A DNA stretch of 64,000 bases from Bradyrhizobium vignae (GCF_004114425.1 NZ_RDQF01000029.1:21390-85389); one strand, 5' to 3'; positions 52,801-61,995 are shown, counted from the stretch's first letter. Notes: generated from the sequence alone by a model not told the origin. Numbers and translations: made by a program.

Positions 52801-54138
52801 GTGAGCCACAGGATATCGTTCGTGACGGTGCTCGCAGGGCTGCTGGTTGCAGTCGCGCTCGGCGCGCAGGCCGAGCCGGTGTTGCAGGGCAAGGACGCCT
52901 ATGGCGATTGGCGGGCCGACAAGCCCGGCACGGTCAGGCTGATCAGGCCGCAGGATCTGGTCAGGCCCGGCGCCACGCGGTCGGTTGCGAGCTCGTCACG
53001 CGTGGTGCCGCGTCCGCCCGAGGCGGCGCTCCAGGTGCCGGCCGGCTTCAAGGTCGAGCTGTTCGCCGAAGGCCTGCGCGCGCCGCGCATCGTGCGGGTT
53101 GCGCCGAACGGCGATGTCTTCGTCGCGGAGACGCGGGCGGGCACCATCCGCGTGCTTCGCGCTGGAGAGGGTGGCAAGGTCGCGACCAATGAGGTGTTTG
53201 CCAGCGGCCTGCGGCAACCGTTCGGGATTGCCTTCTTTCCGAACGGCGACCATCCGCAATGGGTCTATGTCGCCAACACCGATAGCGTCGTCCGCTTTCC
53301 GTATCAGACCGGTGATCTCAAGCCGCGCGGCAAGGCGGAGACGATTGTGGCGAGCCTGCCGCATGATGGCGGCCACTCCACCCGCGATATCGTCTTCACG
53401 CCCGACAACAAGCGCATGCTTGTCTCCGTCGGCTCGCTCAGCAACGTCGCCGAGGGCATGGGCACGCCGCCGGGCGGATTGGAGGCGTGGTCGAAGACGC
53501 AGCCACTCGGCGCAACGTGGGCCAGCGAGCTCGAGCGTGCCGCGGTGTTGGCCTTCAATCCCGACGGCAAGGAGCGCAAGATCTACGCCACCGGCCTGCG
53601 TAACTGCGTCGGCCTAGCAATCCAGCCGCAGACCGGCTTGCCCTGGTGCTCGACCAACGAGCGCGACGGCCTCGGCGACGATCTCGTGCCCGATTACGTG
53701 ACCAGCGTGAAGGAGGGTGGCTTCTACGGCTGGCCGTGGTTCTATATCGGCGGCAACGAGGACCCCCGCCATGCCGGCGCACGTCCGGATCTCAAGGACA
53801 AGGTGACGGTGCCTGATGTGCTGATCCAGCCGCACTCGGCCTCGCTCGGCATGACCTTCTACCAGGGCACTCTGTTTCCATCGGAATACCAGGGCGACGC
53901 CTTCGCCGCCGAGCACGGCTCCTGGAACAGGTCGAAGCGCACCGGCTACAAGGTCATCCGCATCAAGATGAAGGATGGCAAGCCGACGGGCGAGTACGAG
54001 GATTTCGTCACCGGGTTCGTCGTGAGCGATACCGAAGTGTGGGGCAGGCCGGTCGGCGTTGCCACGGCCAAGGACGGTTCGCTGCTGATCTCGGAGGATG
54101 GCAACGGCACGATCTGGCGGGTGACGCATTCGCGATGA
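52801..54138 (+). CDS. Sorbosone dehydrogenase-type beta-propeller protein
   Basis: 445 residues from a GTG at 52801, where a signal peptide begins (ISFVTVLAGLLVAVALGAQA). A six-bladed propeller of the PQQ-dependent sugar dehydrogenase type follows: AAGFKVELFAEGLRAPR-like start, APNGDVFVAETRAGTIRVL, PHDGGHSTRDIVFTPDN, and AAEHGSWNRSKRTGYKV near the end. It is located in the periplasm and oxidises an aldose or sorbosone. It is convergent with the SDR gene at 54189. Confidence 0.83.
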   Translation: MSHRISFVTVLAGLLVAVALGAQAEPVLQGKDAYGDWRADKPGTVRLIRPQDLVRPGATRSVASSSRVVPRPPEAALQVPAGFKVELFAEGLRAPRIVRVAPNGDVFVAETRAGTIRVLRAGEGGKVATNEVFASGLRQPFGIAFFPNGDHPQWVYVANTDSVVRFPYQTGDLKPRGKAETIVASLPHDGGHSTRDIVFTPDNKRMLVSVGSLSNVAEGMGTPPGGLEAWSKTQPLGATWASELERAAVLAFNPDGKERKIYATGLRNCVGLAIQPQTGLPWCSTNERDGLGDDLVPDYVTSVKEGGFYGWPWFYIGGNEDPRHAGARPDLKDKVTVPDVLIQPHSASLGMTFYQGTLFPSEYQGDAFAAEHGSWNRSKRTGYKVIRIKMKDGKPTGEYEDFVTGFVVSDTEVWGRPVGVATAKDGSLLISEDGNGTIWRVTHSR

Positions 54139-54152
54139 GCGAGTTCTCTTCG

Positions 54153-54176
54153 CCTCTCCGCGCAAGCGGGGAGAGT
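54153..54176. terminator. Hairpin between convergent genes
   Basis: CCTCTCCGC and GCGGGGAGAG around a short loop form an imperfect stem between the dehydrogenase stop (54138) and the SDR stop (54189). The sequence is also of the CTCTCC..GCGGGGAGAG type found in rhizobial intergenic repeats. Confidence 0.4.
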
Positions 54177-54188
54177 GTGAAGAAAAAC

Positions 54189-54989
54189 CTACCCCCGTCT
54201 CACGCTCGCGCCGCCATCCACCGGCAGTGTCACACCCGTAATGAAGTTCGCCTCGTCGCTTGCCAGGAACAGCGCGGCGTTGGCGACGTCCCATCCGGTG
54301 CCCATCTTCCTGCGTAGCGGCACCTTGCTGTCGCGTTCGGCTTCGACCTCGGCGCGGGTCTTGTGCCATTCGCGGGCGCGGGTATCGACAGCCATCGGCG
54401 TGTTCATCAGGCCAGGCAGGATGACGTTGGCGCGGATGCCGTATTCGGCGTTCTGGTAGGCGAGCTGTTCGGTGAAGGCGATCATCGCCGACTTGGTCGC
54501 CTTGTAGGCGACGTAAGGGTAGGTCGTGATCGCCGCCATCGACGAGATGTTGATGATGGCGCCGCTTCTCTGCGCGCGCATGATCGGGATCACCTCTTTC
54601 GCCGCAAGGATGCAGCTCTTCAGATTGATTGCGACGACGCGGTCGAACGCCTCCTCGGTCAGCTGCAGCAGCTCGGCATCGCCACCGGCGAGACTGACGC
54701 CGACATTGTTGTGCAGCACGTCGATCCGGCCCCAGCGCGATTGCGCGTCGGCCACCATCGCCTTGATGTCGACAGCTTTGGTCACGTCGGCCTTGAAGGC
54801 CGCGGCCGTGCCGTGTTGCGCGGTGATCATGTCCACCGTCTCCTGCGCCGACTCCAGATGGTGGTCGACGCACAACACCTTCGCACCCTCGCGCGCGAAA
54901 GTCAGCGCCGTGGCGCGGCCATTGCCCATGCCCTCGCCGGAGCTTTGCCCGGCCCCGACGACGATCGCAACCTTGTCCTTCAAGCGCAT
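54189..54989 (-). CDS. Short-chain dehydrogenase/reductase (SDR)
   Basis: 266 residues from the ATG at 54989; 55004 is possible. The cofactor loop is GAGQSSGEGMGNGRA, a longer variant of TGxxxGxG. The active site has ISSMAAITTYPYVAYKATKSA (Ser, Tyr, Lys), and the end has ITGVTLPVDGGASV. Acidic LCVDHHLES after the second strand indicates NAD(H). It looks like a 3-oxoacyl or alcohol dehydrogenase. It is convergent with the propeller dehydrogenase gene. Confidence 0.87.
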   Translation of the reverse strand: MRLKDKVAIVVGAGQSSGEGMGNGRATALTFAREGAKVLCVDHHLESAQETVDMITAQHGTAAAFKADVTKAVDIKAMVADAQSRWGRIDVLHNNVGVSLAGGDAELLQLTEEAFDRVVAINLKSCILAAKEVIPIMRAQRSGAIINISSMAAITTYPYVAYKATKSAMIAFTEQLAYQNAEYGIRANVILPGLMNTPMAVDTRAREWHKTRAEVEAERDSKVPLRRKMGTGWDVANAALFLASDEANFITGVTLPVDGGASVRRG

Positions 54990-55160
54990 CCGGCTCGCTC
55001 CCAAGCTTCTCGATTATTTTCGTGCAGGTTAGCAATCGCGCCGATCGGAGAGAAGGGCGTGCGTCTGCGTTCATGTCATTGACATCACATGGAATTGCAT
55101 GTTGCGGCCGGCGCATCGCGCGTGGCTGACCCCGGTCGTCCAGGAACCGTTCTGAGGCCA

Positions 55161-55235
55161 GTGCGTTTGCTGCCGGAACTTTTCCGCGTTAGGCTCAGTC
55201 CCGGGGCTTCCCAACCGCCAGTGGCTTGCCGATGA
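55161..55235 (+). pseudogene. Out-of-frame lipoprotein-leader-like sequence before cyoA
   Basis: From a GTG at 55161 one frame encodes VRLLPELFRVRLSPGASQPP then VACR and a stop, ending at the cyoA ATG. If one base were added it would continue as VACR-MNLLDPQGP, which matches the usual CyoA layout of a lipobox Cys, one or two residues, and then M.(L/V)L(D/N)P.GP. It looks like a lipoprotein signal disconnected from cyoA by a single-base shift. Confidence 0.4.
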
Positions 55236-56065
55236 ATCTGCTCGATCCGCAAGGACCCGTGGCTGCGGCCAACAGCACCATTTTGGTCGATTCCGTCTTC
55301 ATCATGCTCGTGATCGTGGTGCCGACCATTTTCGCGATCCTGGCTTTTGCGTTCTGGTTTCGCGCCTCGAATCCCAAGGCGCGTTACCAGCCTGAGTTCG
55401 TCTATTCCGGCCGCGTCGAAATGGTGGTGTGGTCGATCCCTGCATTGACCGTGATCCTGCTCGGCGGCGTCGCCTGGATCGGCTCGCACCAGCTCGATCC
55501 GGCTGCGCCGGTGCCTGGCACCGGCAGCCCGGTGCGGATCCACGCCGTGTCGCTCGACTGGAAGTGGCTCTTCATCTATCCGGACCAGCGCATCGCCACC
55601 GTCAACACGTTGACGGTGCCCGCCGGCGCCGAGCTGAACTTCCAGCTGACATCCTCGAGCGTGATGAACACGTTCTTCATCCCGCAGCTCGGCAGCATGA
55701 TCTACACCATGAACGGCATGGTGACGAAGCTGAACCTGCGCGCCGACAATGAAGGCAAGCTTCAGGGAATGTCGGCGCATTTTTCCGGCGACGGTTTTCC
55801 CGACATGATGTTCGACGTCAACGTGATCTCGCCGCTCGCCTTTCCGGAGTGGGTGGCGGCCACCGCGAAGACGGATGCGGTGCTGAACGCAGACAGCTAC
55901 AAGAGGCTGATGCAGCAGGGCATCGAGAAGGGCCGGCCCGTCTACCGCCTGGACGATCCCCAGCTGTTCGACCTGATCTCGACCCTGCATATTCCGCCGG
56001 GACCTGGGCCAGAGCTCGCATCCGAAGCAGGCCGGTCGCACAGCGGAGGCCATGATGCTCGGTAA
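55232..56065 (+). CDS. cyoA: Cytochrome bo-type ubiquinol oxidase subunit II
   Basis: 277 residues from the ATG at 55232. Two membrane helices (STILVDSVFIMLVIVVPTIF and VEMVVWSIPALTVILLGGVA) are followed by the periplasmic cupredoxin domain with VMNTFFIPQLGSMIYTMNGM. The CuA ligands are absent, which marks a quinol rather than a cytochrome c oxidase. CyoA proteins normally have a lipoprotein signal; here that part lies upstream in another frame (see 55161-55235). It overlaps cyoB by 14 bases. The quinol oxidase pumps protons. Confidence 0.9.
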   Translation: MNLLDPQGPVAAANSTILVDSVFIMLVIVVPTIFAILAFAFWFRASNPKARYQPEFVYSGRVEMVVWSIPALTVILLGGVAWIGSHQLDPAAPVPGTGSPVRIHAVSLDWKWLFIYPDQRIATVNTLTVPAGAELNFQLTSSSVMNTFFIPQLGSMIYTMNGMVTKLNLRADNEGKLQGMSAHFSGDGFPDMMFDVNVISPLAFPEWVAATAKTDAVLNADSYKRLMQQGIEKGRPVYRLDDPQLFDLISTLHIPPGPGPELASEAGRSHSGGHDAR

Positions 56066-58055
56066 GCTCGATTGGTCGGCCATTCCGTTCGATCAGCCGA
56101 TCCCGCTCGTCGCCGGCGCGGTGGTGCTGGTCGCGATCCTCTGCGTCTTGGCGTGGGTCGTGGTGAAGGGACATCTGCCCTATCTCTGGCGCGAATGGAT
56201 CACCAGCGTCGATCACAAGCGGATCGGCGTCATGTACATCCTGCTGGCGTCCGTGATGCTGCTGCGCGGCGGCAGCGACGCCGTCATGATGCGGATCCAG
56301 CAGGCGGTCGCCTACCAGTCGCAGGGCTATCTGCCGCCGGAGCACTACAACCAGATCTTTTCCGCGCACGGCACCATCATGATCTTCTTCGTGGCGATGC
56401 CGTTCGTTATCGGGCTGATGAACCTGATCGTGCCGCTCCAGCTCGGCGTGCGCGACGTGGCGTTTCCGACGCTGAATTCGGTCGGCTTCTGGCTGACCGC
56501 GACCGGCGCGCTGCTGGTCAACGTCTCGCTCGTGGTCGGCGAGTTCGCACGCACCGGCTGGCTAGCCTTTCCGCCGCTGTCGGAATTGTCCTACTCGCCC
56601 GGCGTCGGCGTCGACTATTACGCCTGGTCGCTGCAGATCTCCGGCGTCGGCACGCTGGTGGCCGGCATCAATCTCGTCACGACGGTGCTGAAGCTGCGCA
56701 CCAGGGGCATGAACTATCTGCGCATGCCGATGTTCTGCTGGACCACGCTTGCCTCGAATCTTCTGATCGTCGCGGCCTTTCCGATCCTCACGGCCACGCT
56801 CGCGATGCTGCTGCTCGACCGCTATCTCGGCTTCCACTTCTTCACCAACGAGGCCGGCGGCAACGTCATGATGTTCATGAACCTGATCTGGGCCTGGGGC
56901 CATCCCGAGGTCTACATCCTGGTGCTGCCCGCCTTCGGCATCTTCTCCGAGGTGGTCTCGACCTTCTCCGGCAAGGCGCTGTTCGGCTACCGCTCCATGG
57001 TGCTGGCGACAATGGCGATCTGCGTCATCTCCTTCATGGTCTGGCTGCATCATTTCTTCACGATGGGGGCGGGGCCCGACGTCAACGCCATCTTCGGCAT
57101 CGCCAGCATGATCATCGCGGTGCCGACTGGCGTGAAGATCTACAACTGGCTGTTCACGATGTATGGCGGCCGCATCCGCTTTGCGACGCCGATGTTGTGG
57201 TCGGTCGGCTTCATGGTCACCTTCATCATCGGCGGCTTGACCGGCGTCCTGGTCGCGGTGCCGCCGGCCGATTTCATGCTCCACAACAGCATGTTCCTGG
57301 TCGCCCACTTCCACAACGTCATCATCGGCGGCGTGCTGTTCGGCGCCTTCGCCGGTTTCGAATATTGGTTTCCGAAGGCGTTCGGTTTCCGCCTCGACGA
57401 GCGCTGGGGCAAGGCCGCGTTCTGGTTCACCTTTCTCGGCTTCTACGTCACCTTCATGCCGCTCTACATCGTCGGCATGCTCGGTATGACGAGGCGCATG
57501 CAGCACTATGACGTCGCGGCCTGGCGGCCCTGGATGATCATCGCCGCGTTCGGCATGGCCGTGCTGACGATCGGCGTGATCTGCCAGATCATGCAGCTCG
57601 TGGTCAGCATTCGCGACCGCGAGGCGCTGCGAGATCGCACCGGCGATCCCTGGGACGGGCGCTCGCTGGAATGGGCGACGTGGTCGCCGCCGCCGGTGTT
57701 CAATTTCGCCTTCAATCCCGATGTGCGCGGCGAGGACGCCTATTGGGAGATGAAGGCCCATGCCCGGCAGCAATCGTTCGCGCACGAAGAGCGCGAATAT
57801 GAGGATATCGAGATGCCGCGCAATTCTCCGACCGGCTTCGTCTGCGCGTTCTTCGCCACCATCATGGGCTTCGCGCTGATCTGGCACATCTGGTGGATGG
57901 TGATCCTGGGGGGTATCGGCGCATTCGCGACCTTCGTCGTGTTCGCCTGGCGCGACCATGACGAATACGTGATCCCGGCCGAGGAGGTCGCCCGCATCGA
58001 CCGCGTCAATATCGAGGAGCGGCGCAGCCTCGTCAGCATGGCGGGGTCAGTCTGA
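56052..58055 (+). CDS. cyoB: Cytochrome bo-type ubiquinol oxidase subunit I
   Basis: 667 residues, the heme-copper catalytic subunit. Twelve or more membrane helices. Ligand motifs: WGHPEVYILVLPAFGIFSEV (CuB His and Tyr), HHFFTMG (CuB His pair) and VAHFHNVIIGG (heme His). Its start overlaps the cyoA stop by 14 bases and it overlaps cyoC by one base. It reduces oxygen to water and pumps protons. The operon has no cyoE in the window. Confidence 0.96.
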   Translation: MMLGKLDWSAIPFDQPIPLVAGAVVLVAILCVLAWVVVKGHLPYLWREWITSVDHKRIGVMYILLASVMLLRGGSDAVMMRIQQAVAYQSQGYLPPEHYNQIFSAHGTIMIFFVAMPFVIGLMNLIVPLQLGVRDVAFPTLNSVGFWLTATGALLVNVSLVVGEFARTGWLAFPPLSELSYSPGVGVDYYAWSLQISGVGTLVAGINLVTTVLKLRTRGMNYLRMPMFCWTTLASNLLIVAAFPILTATLAMLLLDRYLGFHFFTNEAGGNVMMFMNLIWAWGHPEVYILVLPAFGIFSEVVSTFSGKALFGYRSMVLATMAICVISFMVWLHHFFTMGAGPDVNAIFGIASMIIAVPTGVKIYNWLFTMYGGRIRFATPMLWSVGFMVTFIIGGLTGVLVAVPPADFMLHNSMFLVAHFHNVIIGGVLFGAFAGFEYWFPKAFGFRLDERWGKAAFWFTFLGFYVTFMPLYIVGMLGMTRRMQHYDVAAWRPWMIIAAFGMAVLTIGVICQIMQLVVSIRDREALRDRTGDPWDGRSLEWATWSPPPVFNFAFNPDVRGEDAYWEMKAHARQQSFAHEEREYEDIEMPRNSPTGFVCAFFATIMGFALIWHIWWMVILGGIGAFATFVVFAWRDHDEYVIPAEEVARIDRVNIEERRSLVSMAGSV

Positions 58056-58696
58056 TGGCGATGACCGCGACCGCCGACCATGTCCATGCCGATCCCCATC
58101 ACATCGGGCGCGTCATCGAGCATCCCGGGCCCGCGCCGAAGCGGATCGTGACTGCCTATGGTTTCTGGATATTCCTGCTCTCCGACATCGTGATGTTCTC
58201 CTGCTTCTTCGCAGCCTACGCCGTGCTGTCCGGCCAGACCGCGGGCGGCCCGAGGGGCTCCGAGATCTTCGAGCAGCGGAACGTCGCGATCGAGACGGTC
58301 TGCCTGTTGCTGTCGAGCTTCACTTGCGGCATGGCCAGCATTGCCGCCGACGTGCGCAACCGGTTCTGGTTCTATCTCGGCATGGCCGTGACCTGCGTGC
58401 TCGGCCTCATATTCCTGGCCATCGAGTTCCGCGAATTCGCCGACCTTGTCGCCCGTGGCTACGGCCCGTCGCGCAGTGCGTTCCTGACCGCGTTCTTCTC
58501 GCTGGTCGGGTGCCACGGCCTGCATGTTTCTGCCGGCATCTTGTGGCTCCTCACCATGATGGCCCAGGTGTTCGCAAAGGGCTTTCGCGCCGACATCTTG
58601 CGGCGGATGATGTGCTTTGCGTTGTTCTGGCACGCGCTCGACATCATCTGGGTCGCGGTGTTTTCCGTCGTTTACCTGCTCGGGAGTGCGCCATGA
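58055..58696 (+). CDS. cyoC: Cytochrome bo-type ubiquinol oxidase subunit III
   Basis: 213 residues with five membrane segments. CyoC features: YGFWIFLLSDIVMFSCFFAA, EIFEQRNVAIETVCLLLSSF, and FFSLVGCHGLHVSAGILWLL with the conserved His, and LFWHALDIIWVAVFSVVYL at the end. It stabilises the catalytic subunit and helps with proton and oxygen access. It overlaps both neighbours by a few bases. Confidence 0.95.
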   Translation: MAMTATADHVHADPHHIGRVIEHPGPAPKRIVTAYGFWIFLLSDIVMFSCFFAAYAVLSGQTAGGPRGSEIFEQRNVAIETVCLLLSSFTCGMASIAADVRNRFWFYLGMAVTCVLGLIFLAIEFREFADLVARGYGPSRSAFLTAFFSLVGCHGLHVSAGILWLLTMMAQVFAKGFRADILRRMMCFALFWHALDIIWVAVFSVVYLLGSAP

Positions 58697-59079
58697 GCGA
58701 CGAGACGCATCTGACCGCTCACCACGATCTCGCTCCGGGCGAGGAAGAGCAACACAGTGTCGGCGAGCGGATCCTGGGCTATGTCGTCGGTCTGGGTCTG
58801 GCGCTGCTGCTGACGGCGACGTCGTTCTTCATCGCCGGCACGGACCTGGTCTGGCAACCCTCGATTCCCGTCGCGCTGATCGTGCTCGCGATCGCGCAGA
58901 TGGGCGTGCACCTCGTGTTCTTCCTGCACATCACCACCGGCCCCGACAACACCAACAACGTGCTGGCGCTTGCCTTCGGACTGCTGATCGTCTTCCTGGT
59001 GGTGGGCGGTACGGTCTGGATCATGTCGCATCTGAATGCGAACATGCCGCCGATGGATCAGATCATGCGGATGCAGTGA
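58693..59079 (+). CDS. cyoD: Cytochrome bo-type ubiquinol oxidase subunit IV
   Basis: 128 residues from the ATG at 58693 that overlaps the cyoC stop. Three membrane helices: ILGYVVGLGLALLLTATSFF, IPVALIVLAIAQMGVHLVFF, and VLALAFGLLIVFLVVGGTVW, the CyoD pattern with the 'QM.VHL.FFLH' signature. It is an assembly subunit and the last gene of the operon. REP-like and hairpin sequences follow. Confidence 0.94.
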   Translation: MSDETHLTAHHDLAPGEEEQHSVGERILGYVVGLGLALLLTATSFFIAGTDLVWQPSIPVALIVLAIAQMGVHLVFFLHITTGPDNTNNVLALAFGLLIVFLVVGGTVWIMSHLNANMPPMDQIMRMQ

Positions 59080-59148
59080 TGGCACCGAACAATCGTAGCG
59101 GGGCGTCACCAGAACATCTTTTTTGAACGCTGACGTTTCTGCATCGGC

Positions 59149-59176
59149 ATGGCCGGGACAAGCCCGGGCATGACAG
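59149..59176. repeat. REP-like palindrome
   Basis: ATGGCCGGGACAAGCCCGGG then CATGACAGG; arms ATGGCCGGG/CCCGGGCAT. It shares its core with the paired element at 38340-38424. Confidence 0.65.
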
Positions 59177-59208
59177 GTTCGGTTTGGAGCGACGCACAAA
59201 AAAGAAGA

Positions 59209-59298
59209 GCCGCTTGCGGTGACAAGCGGCCCAAGTCTAGGGAGGAAACGCCCGAGCAAGGCAATCGGGCCCAAGCCGGATTGCTGCCGAGGAAACGC
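59209..59298 (+). ncRNA. Candidate structured RNA with hairpin and duplicated GAGGAAACGC motif
   Basis: A perfect eight-base stem GCCGCTTG/CAAGCGGC (59209-59230) is followed by two copies of GAGGAAACGC (59242-59251 and 59289-59298), each followed within about ten bases by GCAAGGC. Between them CCCGA...TCGGG can pair. The GGGAGGAAACG string resembles a ribosome site but is not followed by a start codon. The strand is assumed from the direction of cyoABCD. It may be a small RNA or a transcript 3' end; I recall similar strings in Bradyrhizobium intergenic DNA. Confidence 0.35.
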
Positions 59299-59407
59299 TC
59301 GCGCAAGGCGCTTGCGTACACTTATAAGTGCAGCAACTGCCGATGAAGTTCAATTCCGGATCAATACGGTCTCGGACTACCACTCACGGATGCGTGAACC
59401 AACTCGC

Positions 59408-60196
59408 TCATTTCGGCCGGCGGCAATTGTAGGCCTTGCGGAAGCCGGCGGCCTGGGCGTCGTCCTCCGAGCAGAACCAGCGGTCGGGCTTGGTGGTCGC
59501 CGGATAGCTCGGGCAGCCGCGCAGATGATAGATGCCGATATTGCCGGTGACGCGGGCGCGCACCGCTAGCTTGCCCTTGATGCTGCAGCTGGGCGGCATG
59601 GTCAGCTCCTCCGGAAACAGCACGGCGCGAATCTCCTTGTCGCGGTCGCGCCGGCAGGCGGCGCCGAGGAGCGCGCCGTCCTTCTTGCCGCTACGGAAGT
59701 CTTGCGGCGCAACAAAGCAGCCCTTCCAGATACCAACCGCCGCCGTCTTGGCCTCGGCGGCTGCCGGCTTGACGTTGGCCTTGATAGGCTCGCGCGCGAG
59801 GGCAAAGCCGAGCTTGATCAGCTGCTCGTTCAAGCTGGCCTTGTCGCCTTCGGCCGTGCAGATGGCGCGGTGCCGCTTGCCGAAACTCTTCTCCGGGCCG
59901 ACATCGTCGCAGCGCACCGTCCGTTTGTTGATCAGCTTCGCCAGCTGGTCGCGGGCCTCGATGCCGCAGGTCCAGGAATCGGCGTGATCGTCGATACAGA
60001 CCTGATCCAGCTCGGGCGCGTCGACGCCGTCGAGCCGGTAGGTGACGTCGCCGAGCTGGATCGAGTTGCCGTCACGGACAGTCGCGGCGCCGGTCAGCGC
60101 GGCGACTGGTCCGGACGAGGCCAGAAAACCGGACAAGGCGAACAACGAAACGAGCGCAAAAGCGCGGGCGGCGGCAAAGAAATTTCGGGAGGACAT
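59408..60196 (-). CDS. Thermonuclease-like (SNase fold) protein, secreted
   Basis: 262 residues. A signal peptide lies at residues 8-34 (FALVSLFALSGFLASSGPVA). The SNase-type OB fold is suggested by VRDGNSIQLGDVTYRLDGVDAPELDQ, with the usual 'R(L/I).G.DAPE' motif, and by GFALARE. The C-terminal part from about 190 has Cys and His in GIYHLRGCPSYP and WFCSEDDAQAAGFRKAYNC, a small metal-binding-type motif common to this group of rhizobial secreted nuclease-like proteins. Whether it is an active nuclease is not certain. Confidence 0.75.
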   Translation of the reverse strand: MSSRNFFAAARAFALVSLFALSGFLASSGPVAALTGAATVRDGNSIQLGDVTYRLDGVDAPELDQVCIDDHADSWTCGIEARDQLAKLINKRTVRCDDVGPEKSFGKRHRAICTAEGDKASLNEQLIKLGFALAREPIKANVKPAAAEAKTAAVGIWKGCFVAPQDFRSGKKDGALLGAACRRDRDKEIRAVLFPEELTMPPSCSIKGKLAVRARVTGNIGIYHLRGCPSYPATTKPDRWFCSEDDAQAAGFRKAYNCRRPK

Positions 60197-60396
60197 ACGG
60201 TCTCGCTATCGATGGCTCGTGCGCCCTGTTCCTAGCATCCGGATTTGGCGTTACCAATGGTCTGCGCCCTGCGAAGTGCGACATTCCGGCCTCGCGGCTT
60301 TACTCGGCCGTCGCTCTGACCCTATCGTTTGCCGGCCTCGCTGAGCGCGAATGGCCGAATCGCCCGGGAAGCGGCGAGGGGGAGGAAAAGGCTGCG

Positions 60397-61995
60397 ATGA
60401 AAGACCCCGTGGACGTCCTGATCATCGGCGCCGGCGCTTCCGGCGCAGCGGTGGCGTGGTCGCTGGCCGAAACCAAGATGCACATTCTCTGCCTGGAGCA
60501 GGGCGGCTGGATGAACCCGGCGGAATATCCCAGCACGGGCCGCGACTGGGAGGCCAAGTTCTACGGCGAATGGTCGTCGAGCCCGAACGTCCGCGGCCGG
60601 CCCGAGGACTATCCCGTCAACGACGACAACTCCCCGATCAAGGTCGTGAACTACAACGCGGTCGGCGGCTCGACGGTGATGTACACCGCGCATTGGCCGC
60701 GGCTGCACCCTTCCGATTTCAAGGTGAAGACGCTCGACGGCGTCGCCGACGACTGGCCGATCGACTACGACACGCTGACCCCGTTCTTCGAAGAGAACGA
60801 CCGCATGATGGGCACGTCCGGCCTATCAGGCGATCCGCTGTCGCCGCTGACGCATCCGCCGATGCCGCAGCAGCCGCTCGGATTGTCCGGCGCCATCATC
60901 GGCAAGGCCATGAACAAGCTCGGCTGGCACTGGTGGCCGTCGGATACCACGGTCGCGACGATGGACTATGAGGGCCGGGCGCGCTGCATCAATCTCGGCC
61001 ATTGCACGCCGGCCTGCGCGCAGGGCGCCAAGGCCTCGACCGACATTACCTACTGGCCGCACGCGATCCGCGCCGGCGTCGAGCTGCGCACCCATTGCCG
61101 GGTGCGTGAGATCACCACCGACGAGAATGGCATGGCCTCGGGCGTGGTGTATTACGACAAGGACGGCATCGAGCAGTTTCAGCCCGCGCATGTCGTCATC
61201 ATCGCCTGCAACGGTGTCGGCACGCCGCGCCTGCTGCTGAACTCGGCCTCGGGGCGATTCCCGAACGGACTTGCCAATTCGTCCGGCCTCGTCGGCAAGA
61301 ATCTGATGTTCCATCCCTATGCGCAGATCTACGGCTATGTGAAGGAGCCGACCGATTCCAACCGTGCGCCGCCGACCTGTTTGTGGAGCAAGCAGTGGTA
61401 CGACACGGACCTGTCGCGCGGTTTCGTGCGCGGCTATGGCGTGCAGTTCGTGCGCGGCGCAGGGCCGGTGTTCGAGGCCGTGGTCAGCGAGCAGAAGGGC
61501 ATTCTGCCCTGGGGCGCCGATCATCACCGCGTCTTCCGCAAGCTCAACGGTCATCGTTTGGGTTTCTCCGCGATCTGCGAGGACCTGCCGGAGGAGCACA
61601 ATCGCGTCACGCTCGATCCGGTGCTGAAGGACAGTCACGGCATTCCCGCGCCGAAGGTCGACTACACCATCAGCGAGAACAGCCGGAAGATGATGGAGCA
61701 TGCGCTGGCGCGTGGCCGCGAGTTTCTCGATACGGCAGGAGCGAGCGACATCTGCGTCAATTCGCCGATCCCGTGGGGCGGCTGGCACCTGCTCGGCACC
61801 GCGCGCATGGGTACCGACCCCGAGCGCTCCGTCGTCAACGAATGGGGCCGCTCGCACGACGTGAAGAACCTCTTCATCGTCGACGGCAGCATTTTCGTCA
61901 CTTCGGGCGGCGTGAACCCGACCTCCACCATCCAGGCGCTCGCGCTCTACATCGCCGACCAGATGAAGCAGCGCTTGGCTAGTTTATTTGATTGA
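60397..61995 (+). CDS. GMC-family FAD oxidoreductase, large subunit
   Basis: 532 residues from the ATG at 60397. The FAD dinucleotide loop IIGAGASGAAVAW lies at residues 9-21, the GMC substrate-side motif NYNAVGGSTVMY at about 86, and the catalytic His in the C-terminal segment GGWHLLGTARMG...NPTS. It resembles gluconate 2-dehydrogenase large subunits and related sugar 3-dehydrogenases. The small partner gene is at 62206. No cytochrome c subunit gene is visible, and no signal peptide is present, which is unusual for a complex normally exported through its subunit 3. Confidence 0.85.
   Translation: MKDPVDVLIIGAGASGAAVAWSLAETKMHILCLEQGGWMNPAEYPSTGRDWEAKFYGEWSSSPNVRGRPEDYPVNDDNSPIKVVNYNAVGGSTVMYTAHWPRLHPSDFKVKTLDGVADDWPIDYDTLTPFFEENDRMMGTSGLSGDPLSPLTHPPMPQQPLGLSGAIIGKAMNKLGWHWWPSDTTVATMDYEGRARCINLGHCTPACAQGAKASTDITYWPHAIRAGVELRTHCRVREITTDENGMASGVVYYDKDGIEQFQPAHVVIIACNGVGTPRLLLNSASGRFPNGLANSSGLVGKNLMFHPYAQIYGYVKEPTDSNRAPPTCLWSKQWYDTDLSRGFVRGYGVQFVRGAGPVFEAVVSEQKGILPWGADHHRVFRKLNGHRLGFSAICEDLPEEHNRVTLDPVLKDSHGIPAPKVDYTISENSRKMMEHALARGREFLDTAGASDICVNSPIPWGGWHLLGTARMGTDPERSVVNEWGRSHDVKNLFIVDGSIFVTSGGVNPTSTIQALALYIADQMKQRLASLFD

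Larger units (their letters stand above)
59080..59407. other. Repeat-rich intergenic region after cyoD
   Basis: 328 bases without a convincing gene. It contains a REP-like unit (59149-59176) and a hairpin with duplicated motif (59209-59298), each listed separately. Near 59326 the palindrome ACTTATAAGT adds another small dyad. Confidence 0.6.

Noticed and set aside
59149..59346. A 65-codon plus-strand open frame after cyoD
   Set aside because: It runs through the REP-like unit and the hairpin region; the codons follow the repeats and not a protein pattern.
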